DNA of 64,000 bases from Nonomuraea sediminis (lineage in GTDB: Bacteria; Actinomycetota; Actinomycetes; Streptosporangiales; Streptosporangiaceae), in the NCBI RefSeq assembly GCF_018531495.1, contig NZ_JAHDTI010000001.1, positions 62,001-126,000 of the forward strand, written 5' to 3'. Positions 1-8,615 of the stretch are shown here, piece by piece (position 1 is the first letter of the stretch; every line of letters starts with the position of its first letter). The position numbers were made by a program, and so were the translations under genes. A model generated the notes under the pieces. It had not been told where the DNA came from. It worked only from the letters and a program-made list of their open reading frames with translations, and did no database searches.

Positions 1-194
1 CCGAACTCGCGCCCCACGCTCTGGGCCAGCGACTGCAGCCCCGAGCAGGCGGCCGACAGCCGGTCGGCGACGTCCCTGTCGGTGCCGGCGGAGCGGGCCT
101 TGAGCAGGCCGTCCGAGCTGAGCACGACCACATGCCTGACCCCCGGCACCCAGACGACCTCGTCGATCATCCAGTCCTGATCCTGCTGCTGCAT
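1..194 (-). CDS. Roadblock/LC7 protein, CvnB-like (partial, runs off left edge)
   Basis: N-terminal 64 codons of a roadblock/LC7 protein; the rest lies beyond the window. The readable start (WMIDEVVWVPGVRHVVVLSS, then DGLLKA) is the typical first strand and helix of MglB/CvnB proteins. In conservons these sit between a kinase-like CvnA and a DUF742 protein and act with a small Rop-like GTPase at the membrane. I chose the ATG at 194, which follows AAGGGGGAA at good spacing, over the in-frame ATG at 209, which lies 3 bp after the upstream gene. The tight coupling to the kinase-like gene supports one leftward operon. Confidence 0.85.
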   Translation of the reverse strand, partial: MQQQDQDWMIDEVVWVPGVRHVVVLSSDGLLKARSAGTDRDVADRLSAACSGLQSLAQSVGREF

Positions 195-211
195 GCGTTC
201 CCCCTTCATCA

Positions 212-1900
212 CTAGTCCTCCGGCTGACCTGGAGGCTCCTCGTCCTGGTCGAAGAAGGCCGCCATCCACGCGCCCGCCTGCTCAGGGCTGGGCTGCGCGG
301 CAGGCGGCGCCGCCTCGGGCGCGTCGGCCCGTTCCCCTCGGCGGGAGCGCCTGCGCGGCAGCTCTCCCCCGCCGCCCAGCAGGTCCCCGTCGGGCGGGAT
401 CACGTCGATCGGGCCGGTCTCGTGCACCTCGATCTCGCGTACGGCCGGCGGCTCGCTCTCGTGGGGCCGGACCGCCGCCGGGTCCGTCTCGGGCGTCCCT
501 GCTCCTCGCGCGTCCGCTTCGGCGGGCCGCACCTCGAGGGGGTCCACGTCGGCGCGCCGCACGCCGAGCGGGTCCGCGTCCGCGGGCCGTACCTCGAGGG
601 GGTCCACGTCCGCGCGCCGCACTCCGAGCGGGTCCACGTCGGCGCGCCCCACGCCGAGCGGGTGCTGTTCGGCCTGCCGTACGGCGGGCGGCGGCGGGAG
701 ACGGGGTGGCTCGGGCGCGCGGGCCAGCGGCGAGGTGAGCGGCTCGAGCGTCTCGACGATCTCGGAGGGCACCAGCACGACCGCGCGCACTCCGCCGTAG
801 GGCGAGGGCAGCAGGTCGGCGAGGAAGCCGTGGCGGCGTACGTAGTGGCCGATGACGGCCAGGCCGGTCTGCGGGATCTCGCCGACCTCGCCCACGTCGA
901 CCGGGCGGCGACCCGAGACGACCTCGCGGGCCTGCTCCAGGTGGTGCTCGTCCATGCCGACGCCGCCGTCGTCGATCTCGATGACCGCGCCGCGCTGGAC
1001 GTTGCGGACCGCGACCAGCACCTTGGTCGAGGGCGGCGAGGACTGGGTGGCGTTGGCGAGCAGCTCGGCCACCAGGTGGATGAGCGGCTCGACGACCTGC
1101 GAGGCGGCCGCGGTGTCGGGGTCGCCGGACACCTCGATGCGCTTGTAGGCGACGATGCGGGAGGCGGCGGCGCGTACGACGTCGACCAGGGCCAGCGGGC
1201 GGGGCCACTGCTGTCCCGGCCACTCGCCGCACAGCACGGCCAGGCTCTGGGCGTGGCGTCCCTGCTGGGCGGCCGCGTGGTCGACCTGCATGCTGGACTC
1301 CAGCACGTCCGGATTGTGCGGATGGCGGTCGGCCATCAGCGACACCGTCTCCTGGATGCGGTGCGCCGAGGTCTGCACCCGCCGCGCCAGCGCCAGGACG
1401 GCCAGCCGCAGCGACTCCTGGTGGTCCCGCTCGCGTTCGGCGGTCCTGGTCACCGTGTCGAGCACGTCCTCCAGCGCGGCGGCCGCCTTCTCGTCCAGGG
1501 CGTTGCTCTGGTACGGCGCGGGCGCGGGCTGCCCGCCGAGCACGGCGGGGATCCGCACCTGCACCAGTTGCCCGATCGCCTCCTCCAGCGCGGCCGAGCG
1601 GGCGGCCAGGTGGTTGGTCCACTGGGTGTTGCGCTGCTGGAGGTGGTGCTGGAACTCCTTCTCGCGGCGCTGCATGGTGCTCTCACGCTGGGTCATCGTG
1701 CGCTGGAGCTCCCGCTGCGCCTGCCGCAGCATGCTCACCGCCACTGCTGTGAGCAGCGCGAACACGCCGGCACCCAGGGATGTCCAGACGAGGGCGGGCC
1801 TGCCGCCGGCCAGCACGGCACCCACCGAGCAGGCGGCGGCCAGCAGCGGCAGGGCCAGCGTCGCAGGCCAGAGCCACGGCGCGGGAGGGGGAGAAGCCAT
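212..1900 (-). CDS. Conservon sensor-kinase-like protein, CvnA-like
   Basis: 562-residue membrane protein with two N-terminal hydrophobic helices (about residues 10-55), a short coiled-coil region rich in Gln/Arg, then a histidine-kinase-type ATPase domain with an N box (ELLANATQ), a G1 box (DDGGVGMD) and a G2-like TGLAVI segment. The C-terminal third is low-complexity and acidic and carries five 10-residue repeats. A canonical phosphoacceptor H box is not evident, as is usual in CvnA proteins. The next gene downstream is roadblock/CvnB, which supports the conservon assignment. The ATG at 1900 follows AAAAGGTG at about 5 nt; a GTG 6 bp upstream is the alternative. Confidence 0.85.
   Translation of the reverse strand: MASPPPAPWLWPATLALPLLAAACSVGAVLAGGRPALVWTSLGAGVFALLTAVAVSMLRQAQRELQRTMTQRESTMQRREKEFQHHLQQRNTQWTNHLAARSAALEEAIGQLVQVRIPAVLGGQPAPAPYQSNALDEKAAAALEDVLDTVTRTAERERDHQESLRLAVLALARRVQTSAHRIQETVSLMADRHPHNPDVLESSMQVDHAAAQQGRHAQSLAVLCGEWPGQQWPRPLALVDVVRAAASRIVAYKRIEVSGDPDTAAASQVVEPLIHLVAELLANATQSSPPSTKVLVAVRNVQRGAVIEIDDGGVGMDEHHLEQAREVVSGRRPVDVGEVGEIPQTGLAVIGHYVRRHGFLADLLPSPYGGVRAVVLVPSEIVETLEPLTSPLARAPEPPRLPPPPAVRQAEQHPLGVGRADVDPLGVRRADVDPLEVRPADADPLGVRRADVDPLEVRPAEADARGAGTPETDPAAVRPHESEPPAVREIEVHETGPIDVIPPDGDLLGGGGELPRRRSRRGERADAPEAAPPAAQPSPEQAGAWMAAFFDQDEEPPGQPED
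512..661 (-). repeat. Five tandem 30-bp units inside the CvnA-like gene
   Basis: Five in-frame 30-bp units at 512-541, 542-571, 572-601, 602-631 and 632-661. Each encodes a decapeptide of the form PL(G/E)VR(R/P)AD(V/A)D. Two alternating subtypes (PLGVRRADVD and PLEVRPADAD) show that the array grew partly by 60-bp duplication. The units are contiguous, so this is not a CRISPR array. Confidence 0.9.
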
Positions 1901-2089
1901 GATCACCTTTTGCGGAACGGCGGCGAGACGGCGGTCGGACGGTGGCGGCGCGCGATCTCACGGGGACTCTCGGTGGCGATACCGCGGTTGCGCACGCCAA
2001 CCAAGATCCGATTATTCCGACTCGACCCGATCAGTCAATCGACTCCACGCGATCTGTCAGATATGTAACAAAGGTAGGCTTTGCCGCCT

Positions 2090-3244
2090 TTATCCACTTT
2101 TACGCTGATATCCCACTACCAGCCGCGCGATGTAGGCGGCCGCGAGGAGGGCCAGGGCGCCGCCGAGGAGCATCACCGTCGAGGGGGACGTGGCGTCCAC
2201 CACGATGCCGCCCAGGAGCGCCCCGGCCGAGAGGGTCGCCTGGAAGGATGAGGTGAACAGGACCGTCGCCGCCTCGGGCGCGTCCGGAGCCGCCAGCGCG
2301 AAGAAGGTCTGCGAGCACACGGGCACCGCCCCGTACCCGAGCCCCCACACCACCAGCAGCACTCCCGCCCCGAGGGGTGACCCGCCGAGCAGGGGCAGCG
2401 CCAAGGTGGCCGCGGCGACCAGGCAGGCGGCCGCCGCGAAGACGCCCCGCGGCCGGCGCCCGGCCCACGAGCCCGCCGCGAAGTTCCCTGCGACGCCCGC
2501 CGCGCCGTACACCAGCAGCAGCCCGGTGACCAGCCCCGGCCCCGCGTCGGTGACCGTCTGCAGCAGCGGCCGGACGTAGGTGTAGGCCGCGAAGTGCGCG
2601 AGCACGATGAGGAAGGTCGCGACCAGCGCCCGCAGCGTCCCCTGACGCCCGAGCAGGCCGGCCGCGCGAGGGGCCGTGAGGGCGGGCAGCGGCGGCAGCC
2701 ACACGGCGAGCGCCACGACGACGCCCACCGTCAGCACGCCCATGACCGCGAAGACCGCGCGCCACCCGGCCAGCTGCCCGAGGAGCGTCCCCACGGGCAC
2801 CCCGAGCACGGATCCGAGCGGCACCGCCGAGAAGATCACCGCGGTGGCCGTACCGGCCTGCGAGGGCGTCGCGAGCCTGCCGCCGAGCCCCGAGCCGAGC
2901 GCCCAGAACCCGCCGATCACGAGTCCGACCAGCACCCGCGAGACGATGACGAGCCAGTACCCGGGCGCAACCGCCGCCAGCAGGTCGGCCAGCGCCAGCA
3001 CGGCCATCAGCCCGCACAGCACCACCCGCCGGTCGGTACGGCCGGCCGCGGCGGCGACGGCCGGTGCGGCGACCGCGGCGAGCACCCCCGGCATGGTCAT
3101 CATCAGCCCCGCGGTGCCGTCGGAGATGCCGAAGCTCGCCCCGATCGGGGTCAGCAGCCCGATGGGCAGGATCTCGGTGGTGACGATCGAGAAGATCCCC
3201 AGCATGACGGACACGACCGCGGGCCAGCGCGTGGTGGTGAGCAT
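2090..3244 (-). CDS. MFS transporter (DHA1/Cmx-type exporter)
   Basis: 384-residue polytopic protein with about 12 hydrophobic helices. The first helix contains TTEILPIGLL, the motif of the arabinose-efflux/chloramphenicol-exporter branch of the major facilitator superfamily. A GRTDRR loop between TM2 and TM3 is a weak form of MFS motif A. The likely role is proton-driven export of a small drug-like or sugar-like compound; the substrate cannot be told. I chose the ATG at 3244, preceded by GGAG at 8 nt, over a GTG 24 bp upstream. It lies 60 bp downstream of the NmrA-like gene on the same strand and is probably co-transcribed with it. Confidence 0.85.
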   Translation of the reverse strand: MLTTTRWPAVVSVMLGIFSIVTTEILPIGLLTPIGASFGISDGTAGLMMTMPGVLAAVAAPAVAAAAGRTDRRVVLCGLMAVLALADLLAAVAPGYWLVIVSRVLVGLVIGGFWALGSGLGGRLATPSQAGTATAVIFSAVPLGSVLGVPVGTLLGQLAGWRAVFAVMGVLTVGVVVALAVWLPPLPALTAPRAAGLLGRQGTLRALVATFLIVLAHFAAYTYVRPLLQTVTDAGPGLVTGLLLVYGAAGVAGNFAAGSWAGRRPRGVFAAAACLVAAATLALPLLGGSPLGAGVLLVVWGLGYGAVPVCSQTFFALAAPDAPEAATVLFTSSFQATLSAGALLGGIVVDATSPSTVMLLGGALALLAAAYIARLVVGYQRKSG

Positions 3245-3304
3245 GCGCCCCACTCCAGCAGCAGGCACCCTGCGGTCGCTGGCGGGTTCAGGACCTCACC
3301 AGGC

Positions 3305-3970
3305 TCAGTCCGCGATCCCGACCGCCTGGCGGATCGTCTCGGGCCGCTCCAGGGCCCGCAGCATGCAGTGCGCCACGTCCGCCCGCGAGATGTAGCGCCC
3401 GCGCGGGACGTTCCGCCCGACCTCGGTCCGGTAGGACCCGGTCATGGGCTTGTCGGTGAGCTGGACGGGGCGTACCGAGGTCCAGTCGAGGCCGCTGCCG
3501 CGCAGCACGTTCTCCATCCGGGCCAGGTCGGTGTAGGTCCTGCGGAGGAACAGCTTCAGCAGCGGATACATCACCCGGCCGAGGATCACGCCGTCGCCCG
3601 GGTCGGGCGCGGCGGCGGGGAGCCCCGGTCCCGGCATGGTGGCGACGGGCGCCGCGCTGACCGCGACCAGCCGGCGTACCCCGGCCGTGCGCATGGCCTG
3701 CACGATGGCCCTGGTGCCCACCCAGGTGGTGCCCGCCTCGGAGTTGCGCGGCGGACCGAGCGCCGACAGGACCGCGTCGGCTCCCTGTACGGCGGGCAGC
3801 AACGAGGCGGAGGTGGCGTCCGCGAGATCGGCGACCACGACGCGGGCCCGCGTGGCTGGCAGCCTGCCCGGGTCGCGCACCACGGCCGTGACGTCGTGGC
3901 CGGCCGCCAGCGCCTGCTCGAGGATGTGGCGGCCCACCCTGCCCGTGGCCGCGAAGACGGTGAGTTTCAC
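3305..3970 (-). CDS. NAD(P)-binding NmrA-like/atypical SDR protein
   Basis: 221-residue single Rossmann-domain protein. The dinucleotide-binding loop near the N-terminus reads FAATGRVGRHILEQAL, the GxxGxxG-like signature of atypical short-chain dehydrogenases. The mid-region VSALGPPRNSEAG and the later segment with DWTSVRPVQL are typical of NmrA-like/NAD(P)-binding-domain proteins that act as redox sensors or reductases. The classical YxxxK pair is not obvious, so enzymatic activity is unproven. The GTG at 3970 has GGAG 6 nt upstream; an upstream GTG at 3994 is the alternative. Same strand as the MFS exporter downstream. Confidence 0.8.
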   Translation of the reverse strand: MKLTVFAATGRVGRHILEQALAAGHDVTAVVRDPGRLPATRARVVVADLADATSASLLPAVQGADAVLSALGPPRNSEAGTTWVGTRAIVQAMRTAGVRRLVAVSAAPVATMPGPGLPAAAPDPGDGVILGRVMYPLLKLFLRRTYTDLARMENVLRGSGLDWTSVRPVQLTDKPMTGSYRTEVGRNVPRGRYISRADVAHCMLRALERPETIRQAVGIAD

Positions 3971-4300
3971 ACTGTGCTCCGTTTCAGTCGTCACCTGTGT
4001 GACGGATCACGGCCGACGAGTGTGACAACAGCCATTCTTCTGTCGAATGCGATTTACTTTCACTTTCGCCCCCGAAAACAGCGCACCATTGAATGCAGAA
4101 AATAACGTTACCGTCACGGATAGTTGTGGTTCGCACCGTATTGGGGTGAAACGGTTGTGACGTCCGAGGGGCGGTGTAACACTCAATTTCGGAGCGATCG
4201 GATGAGCCGGGGCCCGCCGAACGTTCTTAACCCGGAACCGTCAGGGAGGTGGAACGACACGATCGGAATTCGATTCCGGTCAATAGGTGGGGACTGGTAT
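3971..4300. other. AT-richer divergent intergenic region, NmrA-like / flavohemoglobin
   Basis: About 330 bp with noticeably lower GC than the flanking genes and no convincing gene. It must hold the divergent promoters for the leftward NmrA-like/MFS pair and the rightward flavohemoglobin. Open frames extending upstream of 4301 lack coding bias and a ribosome site. Confidence 0.6.
4264..4278. promoter_or_regulatory. 15-nt inverted repeat upstream of flavohemoglobin
   Basis: Perfect inverted repeat CGGAAT-TCG-ATTCCG lying 7 bp before the AGGTGGGG ribosome site of the flavohemoglobin gene. Position and symmetry suit a repressor operator. The regulator is unknown. Confidence 0.4.
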
Positions 4301-5410
4301 ATGTCGCTGAACCCGCGCCTGGTCAAGGAGAGTTTCTCTGTCGTCGAGCCGGTGGCGGACAAGGCGGCCGCGTACTTCTACGGCCGCCTGTTCGCCGAGA
4401 ATCCGCACCTGCGGGGAATGTTCCCGCCGGCCATGGACGTGCAACGCGACCGGCTCTTCAGCGCGCTGACCCGCATCGTCTGGAGCCTGGACAGCCCGGA
4501 CAGCCTGGCCGGATTCCTGGCCCAGCTGGGCCGCGACCACCGTAAGTACGGTGTGATCACCGAGCACTACACGGCGGTCGGCTCCGCGCTGCTGGCCACG
4601 ATCCGGCACTTCGCCCGCGACATCTGGACCGACGAGATCGAGGCCGCGTGGGTGGCCGCCTACACCGTGGCGGCCGACCTGATGGTCGAGAGCGCGGAGG
4701 CGGACGCGGGCGTCTCGCCCGCCTGGTGGCTGGCTGAGGTCGTCGACCACGAGCGCAGAGCCAGGGACATCGCGGTGCTCACGCTGCGGCCCACGCAACG
4801 CCTGCCGTACACGGCCGGGCAGTACGTCAACGTGCAGACCGCCAGGTGGCCGCGGGTGTGGCGGACCTTCTCGATCGCCAACGCGCCGCGGACGGACAAC
4901 ACGATCCGGCTGCACGTGCGCTCAATCCAGGGCGGGTGGGTGTCCACCACGCTGATCAGGGACACCCGCATCGGCGACACGGTCATGCTCGGCCCGCCCG
5001 TCGGCACGATGTCGGCGCCCGAGCGCAGCGCGCGGGACATTCTGTGCGTGGCGGGCGGCACCGGGCTGGCGCCGCTGAAGGCGATCATCGAGCACGTGAT
5101 CGCCTCCGGGCGGCGGCCCAACATCCACCTGCTGGTCGGTGCCCGCAGCGCGGCCGAGCTGTACGACCTGCCCGACCTGATCAGGATGGAGTCGTCTTTC
5201 CCGTGGCTGCGGGTGCTACCCGTGGTCTCCGGCGACCCCTGCTACGACGGGATGCGCGGCCACCTTCCCGACGTGGTCGAGCGCTTCCATTCCTGGGCCG
5301 AGCACGAGGTGTTCGTCTGCGGGCCGCCCGCCATGGTCAACGAGACCGTGCGCCGCCTGCAACTGGGCGGCGTACCGCTGACCCGCATCCACCGCGACAT
5401 CGTCCACTGA
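4301..5410 (+). CDS. Flavohemoglobin-type globin/FAD-NAD reductase
   Basis: 369-residue two-module protein. Residues 1-130 are a globin, with a B10-type Tyr in YFYGRLFAENP (Y27) and the probable proximal His at H80 (RDHRKYGV). Residues 145-369 are a ferredoxin-reductase-type module: FAD-binding RTFS (188-191) and NAD-binding GGTGLAPLK (252-260), then a C-terminal VFVCGPPAMV. Flavohemoglobins oxidise nitric oxide to nitrate in the cytoplasm. The ATG at 4301 follows AGGTGGGG and starts at the globin domain, so the 59-codon in-frame extension upstream is probably untranslated. The gene converges on an XRE regulator; a CCTTCCGGAAGG palindrome (5412-5423) lies between them. Confidence 0.9.
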   Translation: MSLNPRLVKESFSVVEPVADKAAAYFYGRLFAENPHLRGMFPPAMDVQRDRLFSALTRIVWSLDSPDSLAGFLAQLGRDHRKYGVITEHYTAVGSALLATIRHFARDIWTDEIEAAWVAAYTVAADLMVESAEADAGVSPAWWLAEVVDHERRARDIAVLTLRPTQRLPYTAGQYVNVQTARWPRVWRTFSIANAPRTDNTIRLHVRSIQGGWVSTTLIRDTRIGDTVMLGPPVGTMSAPERSARDILCVAGGTGLAPLKAIIEHVIASGRRPNIHLLVGARSAAELYDLPDLIRMESSFPWLRVLPVVSGDPCYDGMRGHLPDVVERFHSWAEHEVFVCGPPAMVNETVRRLQLGGVPLTRIHRDIVH

Positions 5411-5429
5411 CCCTTCCGGAAGGCACGTT

Positions 5430-6221
5430 TCAGCGGAAGGCGGCGGCGGTTTGCTCGTCGGCCGGCCAGAACGTCTCGATGGCCAGTTCGGAGACCGTGA
5501 CGTCGAGCGGGGTGCCGAACGTGGCGATCGTGGTGAACATCGACAGCACCTGGTCGCCGTTCCTGATCCGCAGCGGCAGCAGGATGTCCCCCGGGCCCGG
5601 CACGTGCGCCACGTTGAGCTGGACGCCCGGGTAGGTGTAGCCCGCCAGCTCGTCGTGCAGTTCGGCCAGCTGCCCGTCGCCCGACGCGTCGGCCTGGCGG
5701 CGCAGCTGGGCCAGCAGGTAGGCGCGCACCTCCGCAAGATTGAGCAGCTTGCCGCCCAGCGCCTGCGGATGCAGCGACAGCCGCATCACGTTGACCGGCT
5801 CCTGCAGCAGCTCCTCCGGCACGCCGTCCATGAACATGGCGACCGCGCTGTTTGCCGCCACCAGGTTCCACCCCGCGTCCACGACCAGCGCCGGGTACGG
5901 CTCGTGTCCGGCCAGGATCTTGTCCAGGGCCTGCCGTACCACCTCCATCTCCGGCGCGCGCACCTCGCGCTCGCGGAAGACCGGGGCGAACCCGGCCGCC
6001 ACCAGCAGCCTGTTGCGGTGCCGCAGCGGCACGTCCAGTTCCTCGGACAGTTTCATCACCATCTCGCGGCTCGGCCGGGCGCGCCCGGTCTCCAGGAAAC
6101 TGATGTGGCGGGCCGACACCTCCGCCTCGATCGCGAGGTCCAGCTGGCTGACCCTCCGCCGCTGACGCCACGATCGCAGCAAGTCACCAAATGTCTCTTC
6201 CTGTATAGCTAGCGCTCCCAT
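5430..6221 (-). CDS. XRE-family regulator with MmyB-like ligand domain
   Basis: 263-residue DNA-binding regulator. Residues 10-70 form a Cro/CI-type helix-turn-helix (VSQLDLAIEAEVSARHISFL with ETGRARPS following). The rest matches the MmyB-like PAS-type domain, recognisable from LVVDAGWNLVAANSAVAMFM and the later NVMRLSLHPQAL. Such regulators are common in actinobacteria and are thought to bind a small hydrophobic ligand. The gene faces away from the beta-propeller gene at 6380, so it may control itself and that gene. The ribosome site before the ATG is weak. Confidence 0.88.
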   Translation of the reverse strand: MGALAIQEETFGDLLRSWRQRRRVSQLDLAIEAEVSARHISFLETGRARPSREMVMKLSEELDVPLRHRNRLLVAAGFAPVFREREVRAPEMEVVRQALDKILAGHEPYPALVVDAGWNLVAANSAVAMFMDGVPEELLQEPVNVMRLSLHPQALGGKLLNLAEVRAYLLAQLRRQADASGDGQLAELHDELAGYTYPGVQLNVAHVPGPGDILLPLRIRNGDQVLSMFTTIATFGTPLDVTVSELAIETFWPADEQTAAAFR

Positions 6222-6379
6222 GTCCGAAACGCTATCGATCGCAGGGAAGCGTGGCGATTACCCCCCAGGTAAAGCGCGACCAGAACGACCTTCGGCGCAA
6301 TTCGCACAGACCCCGGCGGTGTCCGCAATGGCGTGACACGATGGCCAAGAGGCGAACATGGGAGCGATGGGAGCGTGAA

Positions 6380-7459
6380 ATGAGCGAAGCGCTGCTCGCG
6401 ATCGGCACCCGCAAGGGCCTGTTCCTGGCCCGTTCGACGGACGGCGGCCCGTTCGAGGTCGAACCGATCCAGTTCTCCACGGTCGCGGTGCCCTCCGTGG
6501 CCATCGACACCCGCGAGACGACGCCCCGGCTGCTGGCCGGGATCGAATACGGACACTTCGGGCCATCAGTAATGTACTCCGACGACCTCGGCAAGACCTG
6601 GCAGGAGGCCTCCAAGCCGCCCATCGCCTTCCCCGAGAGCACGGGCGCGACGCTGGCCAAGGTCTGGCAGCTGCTGCCCTCGCCGTCCGAGCCCGGGGTG
6701 GTCTGGGCCGGGGTCGAGCCGGGCGCGCTGTTCCGCTCCGAGGACAGGGGCGTCACCTACCAGCTGGTCCAGGGGCTGTGGGACCACCCGCACCGGGATA
6801 AGTGGCAACCCGGCGGCGGCGGGCTGTGCCTGCACACGATCATCAACCACCCGAGCGACCCCGCGATCATGGCCGTGGCGGTCTCCGCCGCCGGCTTCTA
6901 CCGCAGCACCGACGGCGGCGGCAGCTGGGAGGCGTCCAACCACAACATCAGGGCGCCGTTCCTACCCGAGGGTCAGCAGTACCCCGAGTTCGGCCAGTGC
7001 GTGCACAAGGTCGGCATCGACCCGGCCCGTCCCGAGCGGCTGTACCTGCAGCACCACTTCGGCGTCTACCGCAGCGACGACTTCGGCGGTTCCTGGCGCG
7101 ACATCGGCTCGTCGCTGCCGTCGGACTTCGGCTTCCCGATCGTGGTCCACCCCACGCGGCCCGACACGGTGTACGTGCTGCCGCTGCAGGCCGACATCGA
7201 CCGCACCCCCGTCGACCACCACTACCGGGTCTTCCGCAGCCAGGACGCCGGCTCGACCTGGGAGCCGCTCTCCGAAGGACTGCCCTGCGAGCCGGTGCAC
7301 GCCAGCGTGCTGCGGGACGCGATGACCGCCTCACCCGCCGGGATCTTCTTCGGCACGCGCGACGGCGAGGTGTACTGCTCACGCGACGACGGCGAGACCT
7401 GGACGCGGGTGGCAGGGCACCTGCCCGACGTCCTGACCGTGCGCGCGACGGTGCTGTAG
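6380..7459 (+). CDS. BNR/sialidase-like beta-propeller protein
   Basis: 359-residue protein built of repeated BNR/Asp-box blades, seen as SxDGGxxW-type motifs: STDGGGSWE, SDDFGGSWR, SQDAGSTWE and SRDDGETWT. The N-terminus (LLAIGTRKGLFLARSTDGG) and absence of a signal peptide point to the cytoplasmic WD40/YVTN/BNR family often auto-named exo-alpha-sialidase. True sialidase catalytic residues (Arg triad, Tyr-Glu) are not evident, so a scaffold or binding role is as likely. The ATG at 6380 has GGGAG upstream; earlier in-frame codons are not conserved-looking. It is followed 4 bp later by a MoaD/ThiS-like gene, almost certainly co-transcribed. Confidence 0.8.
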   Translation: MSEALLAIGTRKGLFLARSTDGGPFEVEPIQFSTVAVPSVAIDTRETTPRLLAGIEYGHFGPSVMYSDDLGKTWQEASKPPIAFPESTGATLAKVWQLLPSPSEPGVVWAGVEPGALFRSEDRGVTYQLVQGLWDHPHRDKWQPGGGGLCLHTIINHPSDPAIMAVAVSAAGFYRSTDGGGSWEASNHNIRAPFLPEGQQYPEFGQCVHKVGIDPARPERLYLQHHFGVYRSDDFGGSWRDIGSSLPSDFGFPIVVHPTRPDTVYVLPLQADIDRTPVDHHYRVFRSQDAGSTWEPLSEGLPCEPVHASVLRDAMTASPAGIFFGTRDGEVYCSRDDGETWTRVAGHLPDVLTVRATVL

Positions 7460-7463
7460 TTCC

Positions 7464-7772
7464 ATGGCCAAACCCGTGACGCTGGTCGTGTTCGTCCTGC
7501 CCAGCTCGCTCCGGCACTGGGTCAGCGGCGAGACGGAGGTCAAGGTCTTCGCCGTCGGAGCCGACCACGAGACGCCGCCCACCCTCGGCTCGGCCCTGGA
7601 CACGCTCCGGCGTACCCATCCCCGCCTCGAGGAACGCCTGCGCGACGACTACGGCCGCATCAGGCGCCACATCAACATGATCATCTGCGGCGAGAACGCC
7701 CGCGGCCTCGGCAGCCTCGACTGCGCCCTCCCCCCGGCCGCCGAGGTCTACGTCCTGCCCGCCCTCGCCTGA
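7464..7772 (+). CDS. MoaD/ThiS-like beta-grasp protein without terminal GG
   Basis: 102-residue beta-grasp protein. The pattern LVVFVLPSSLR at the start, TLGSALDTLRRTHPRLEERL in the middle and PPAAEVYVLPALA at the end follows the MoaD/ThiS sulfur-carrier fold. Sulfur carriers need a C-terminal Gly-Gly for adenylation and thiocarboxylation; this protein ends Pro-Ala-Leu-Ala, so it cannot act in that way unless processed. It starts 4 bp after the beta-propeller gene, and the two probably work together, in an unknown process. Confidence 0.75.
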   Translation: MAKPVTLVVFVLPSSLRHWVSGETEVKVFAVGADHETPPTLGSALDTLRRTHPRLEERLRDDYGRIRRHINMIICGENARGLGSLDCALPPAAEVYVLPALA

Positions 7773-7784
7773 CACCACGAAGCG

Positions 7785-7819
7785 CTGGGCGAGCGGCGGA
7801 CGAAAAGCCACTCGCCCAG
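7785..7819. terminator. Bidirectional hairpin terminator
   Basis: CTGGGCGAG (7785-7793) pairs with CTCGCCCAG (7811-7819) across a 17-nt loop between two convergent genes. No T-run follows, as is usual in high-GC actinobacteria. Confidence 0.6.
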
Positions 7820-7832
7820 GCGAGGAAGGGGG

Positions 7833-8615
7833 TCAGACCTTGCGCCAGCCGGGGATCCAGGCGCCGTCCTCGACCACGTAGTCGCCGAAGAGGGCGGGGG
7901 CCTCCTTGCGCATGAGTTCGCCGATGCGCTGGAACAGCAGGCGGATCTCCTCCTCCGCCCCGGCGGCCGTCCGGGCCTCGATCGTGTGGCGCAGCGTGCG
8001 GACGTTGGCCGTCCACACCAGCCCCGTCGCCAGCCCCTCGGGAGCGAAGCGCCGCATGAAGGACGTGCGGTGCTTCTTCTCCGCGAACGGCACGCCTTCC
8101 TCATCGAGCCCGAAGTGGTCGGCCATCCACATCTGGAACTGCTCCAGCTGCTCCAGCATCGACGTGGCCCGCTTCATCAGCTCGGGGTCCTCCTGCGCCC
8201 ACTCGGGGAACCAGAACGGCAGCTCCGTGAGCCGGACGAAACGCAGCGACTCCTGGGAGATGGCCACGCCCGGGCGGTGCCGTACCAGCTCGTGGGTGAG
8301 CACCCGGCTCACGTTGTGCAGCACGAAGCTGAAGGAGACGTGCTCGAGCACCGAGCCGTGCGCGCTGGCCAGGATGTTGCGCAGGTAGTCGTCCTGGTCG
8401 GTGCGGATCTTGACCACGTTGGGGTTGAGGCCGGGCTCGAAGGAGCGGTAGCACAGGCGGCCCGCGAACTCGGCCAGGTTCTGCGCGTCGAGCTCGCCCC
8501 TGTCGAGTCGCTCGAGCCAGCTCTCACCGCCGACCTCGCCCAGGTATCGGGCCAGCTCGTCGTAGTCCAGCTCGGGACGGGCGACGATGAAGACCTCGGG
8601 TTCGACGGTGCGCAT
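7833..8615 (-). CDS. thyX: FAD-dependent thymidylate synthase ThyX
   Basis: 260-residue flavin-dependent thymidylate synthase, which methylates dUMP to dTMP using methylene-tetrahydrofolate and NADPH. The ThyX signature region RHRPGVAISQESLRF is present with its conserved RHR, Ser-Gln-Glu-Ser and Arg. Other family segments are SVLEHVSFSF (FAD/dUMP pocket) and RTLRHTIEARTAAGAEEEIR near the C-terminus. I chose the ATG at 8615, giving the usual length; upstream in-frame codons look non-coding. It is divergent from a GntR regulator. Confidence 0.95.
   Translation of the reverse strand: MRTVEPEVFIVARPELDYDELARYLGEVGGESWLERLDRGELDAQNLAEFAGRLCYRSFEPGLNPNVVKIRTDQDDYLRNILASAHGSVLEHVSFSFVLHNVSRVLTHELVRHRPGVAISQESLRFVRLTELPFWFPEWAQEDPELMKRATSMLEQLEQFQMWMADHFGLDEEGVPFAEKKHRTSFMRRFAPEGLATGLVWTANVRTLRHTIEARTAAGAEEEIRLLFQRIGELMRKEAPALFGDYVVEDGAWIPGWRKV

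Noticed and set aside
512..661. CRISPR-like array of 30-bp repeats
   Set aside because: The units are contiguous without spacers and in frame in a coding region.
4124..4300. N-terminal extension of the flavohemoglobin
   Set aside because: The globin domain starts at the ATG at 4301, which has its own ribosome site; the extension lacks codon bias and contains a palindromic element.
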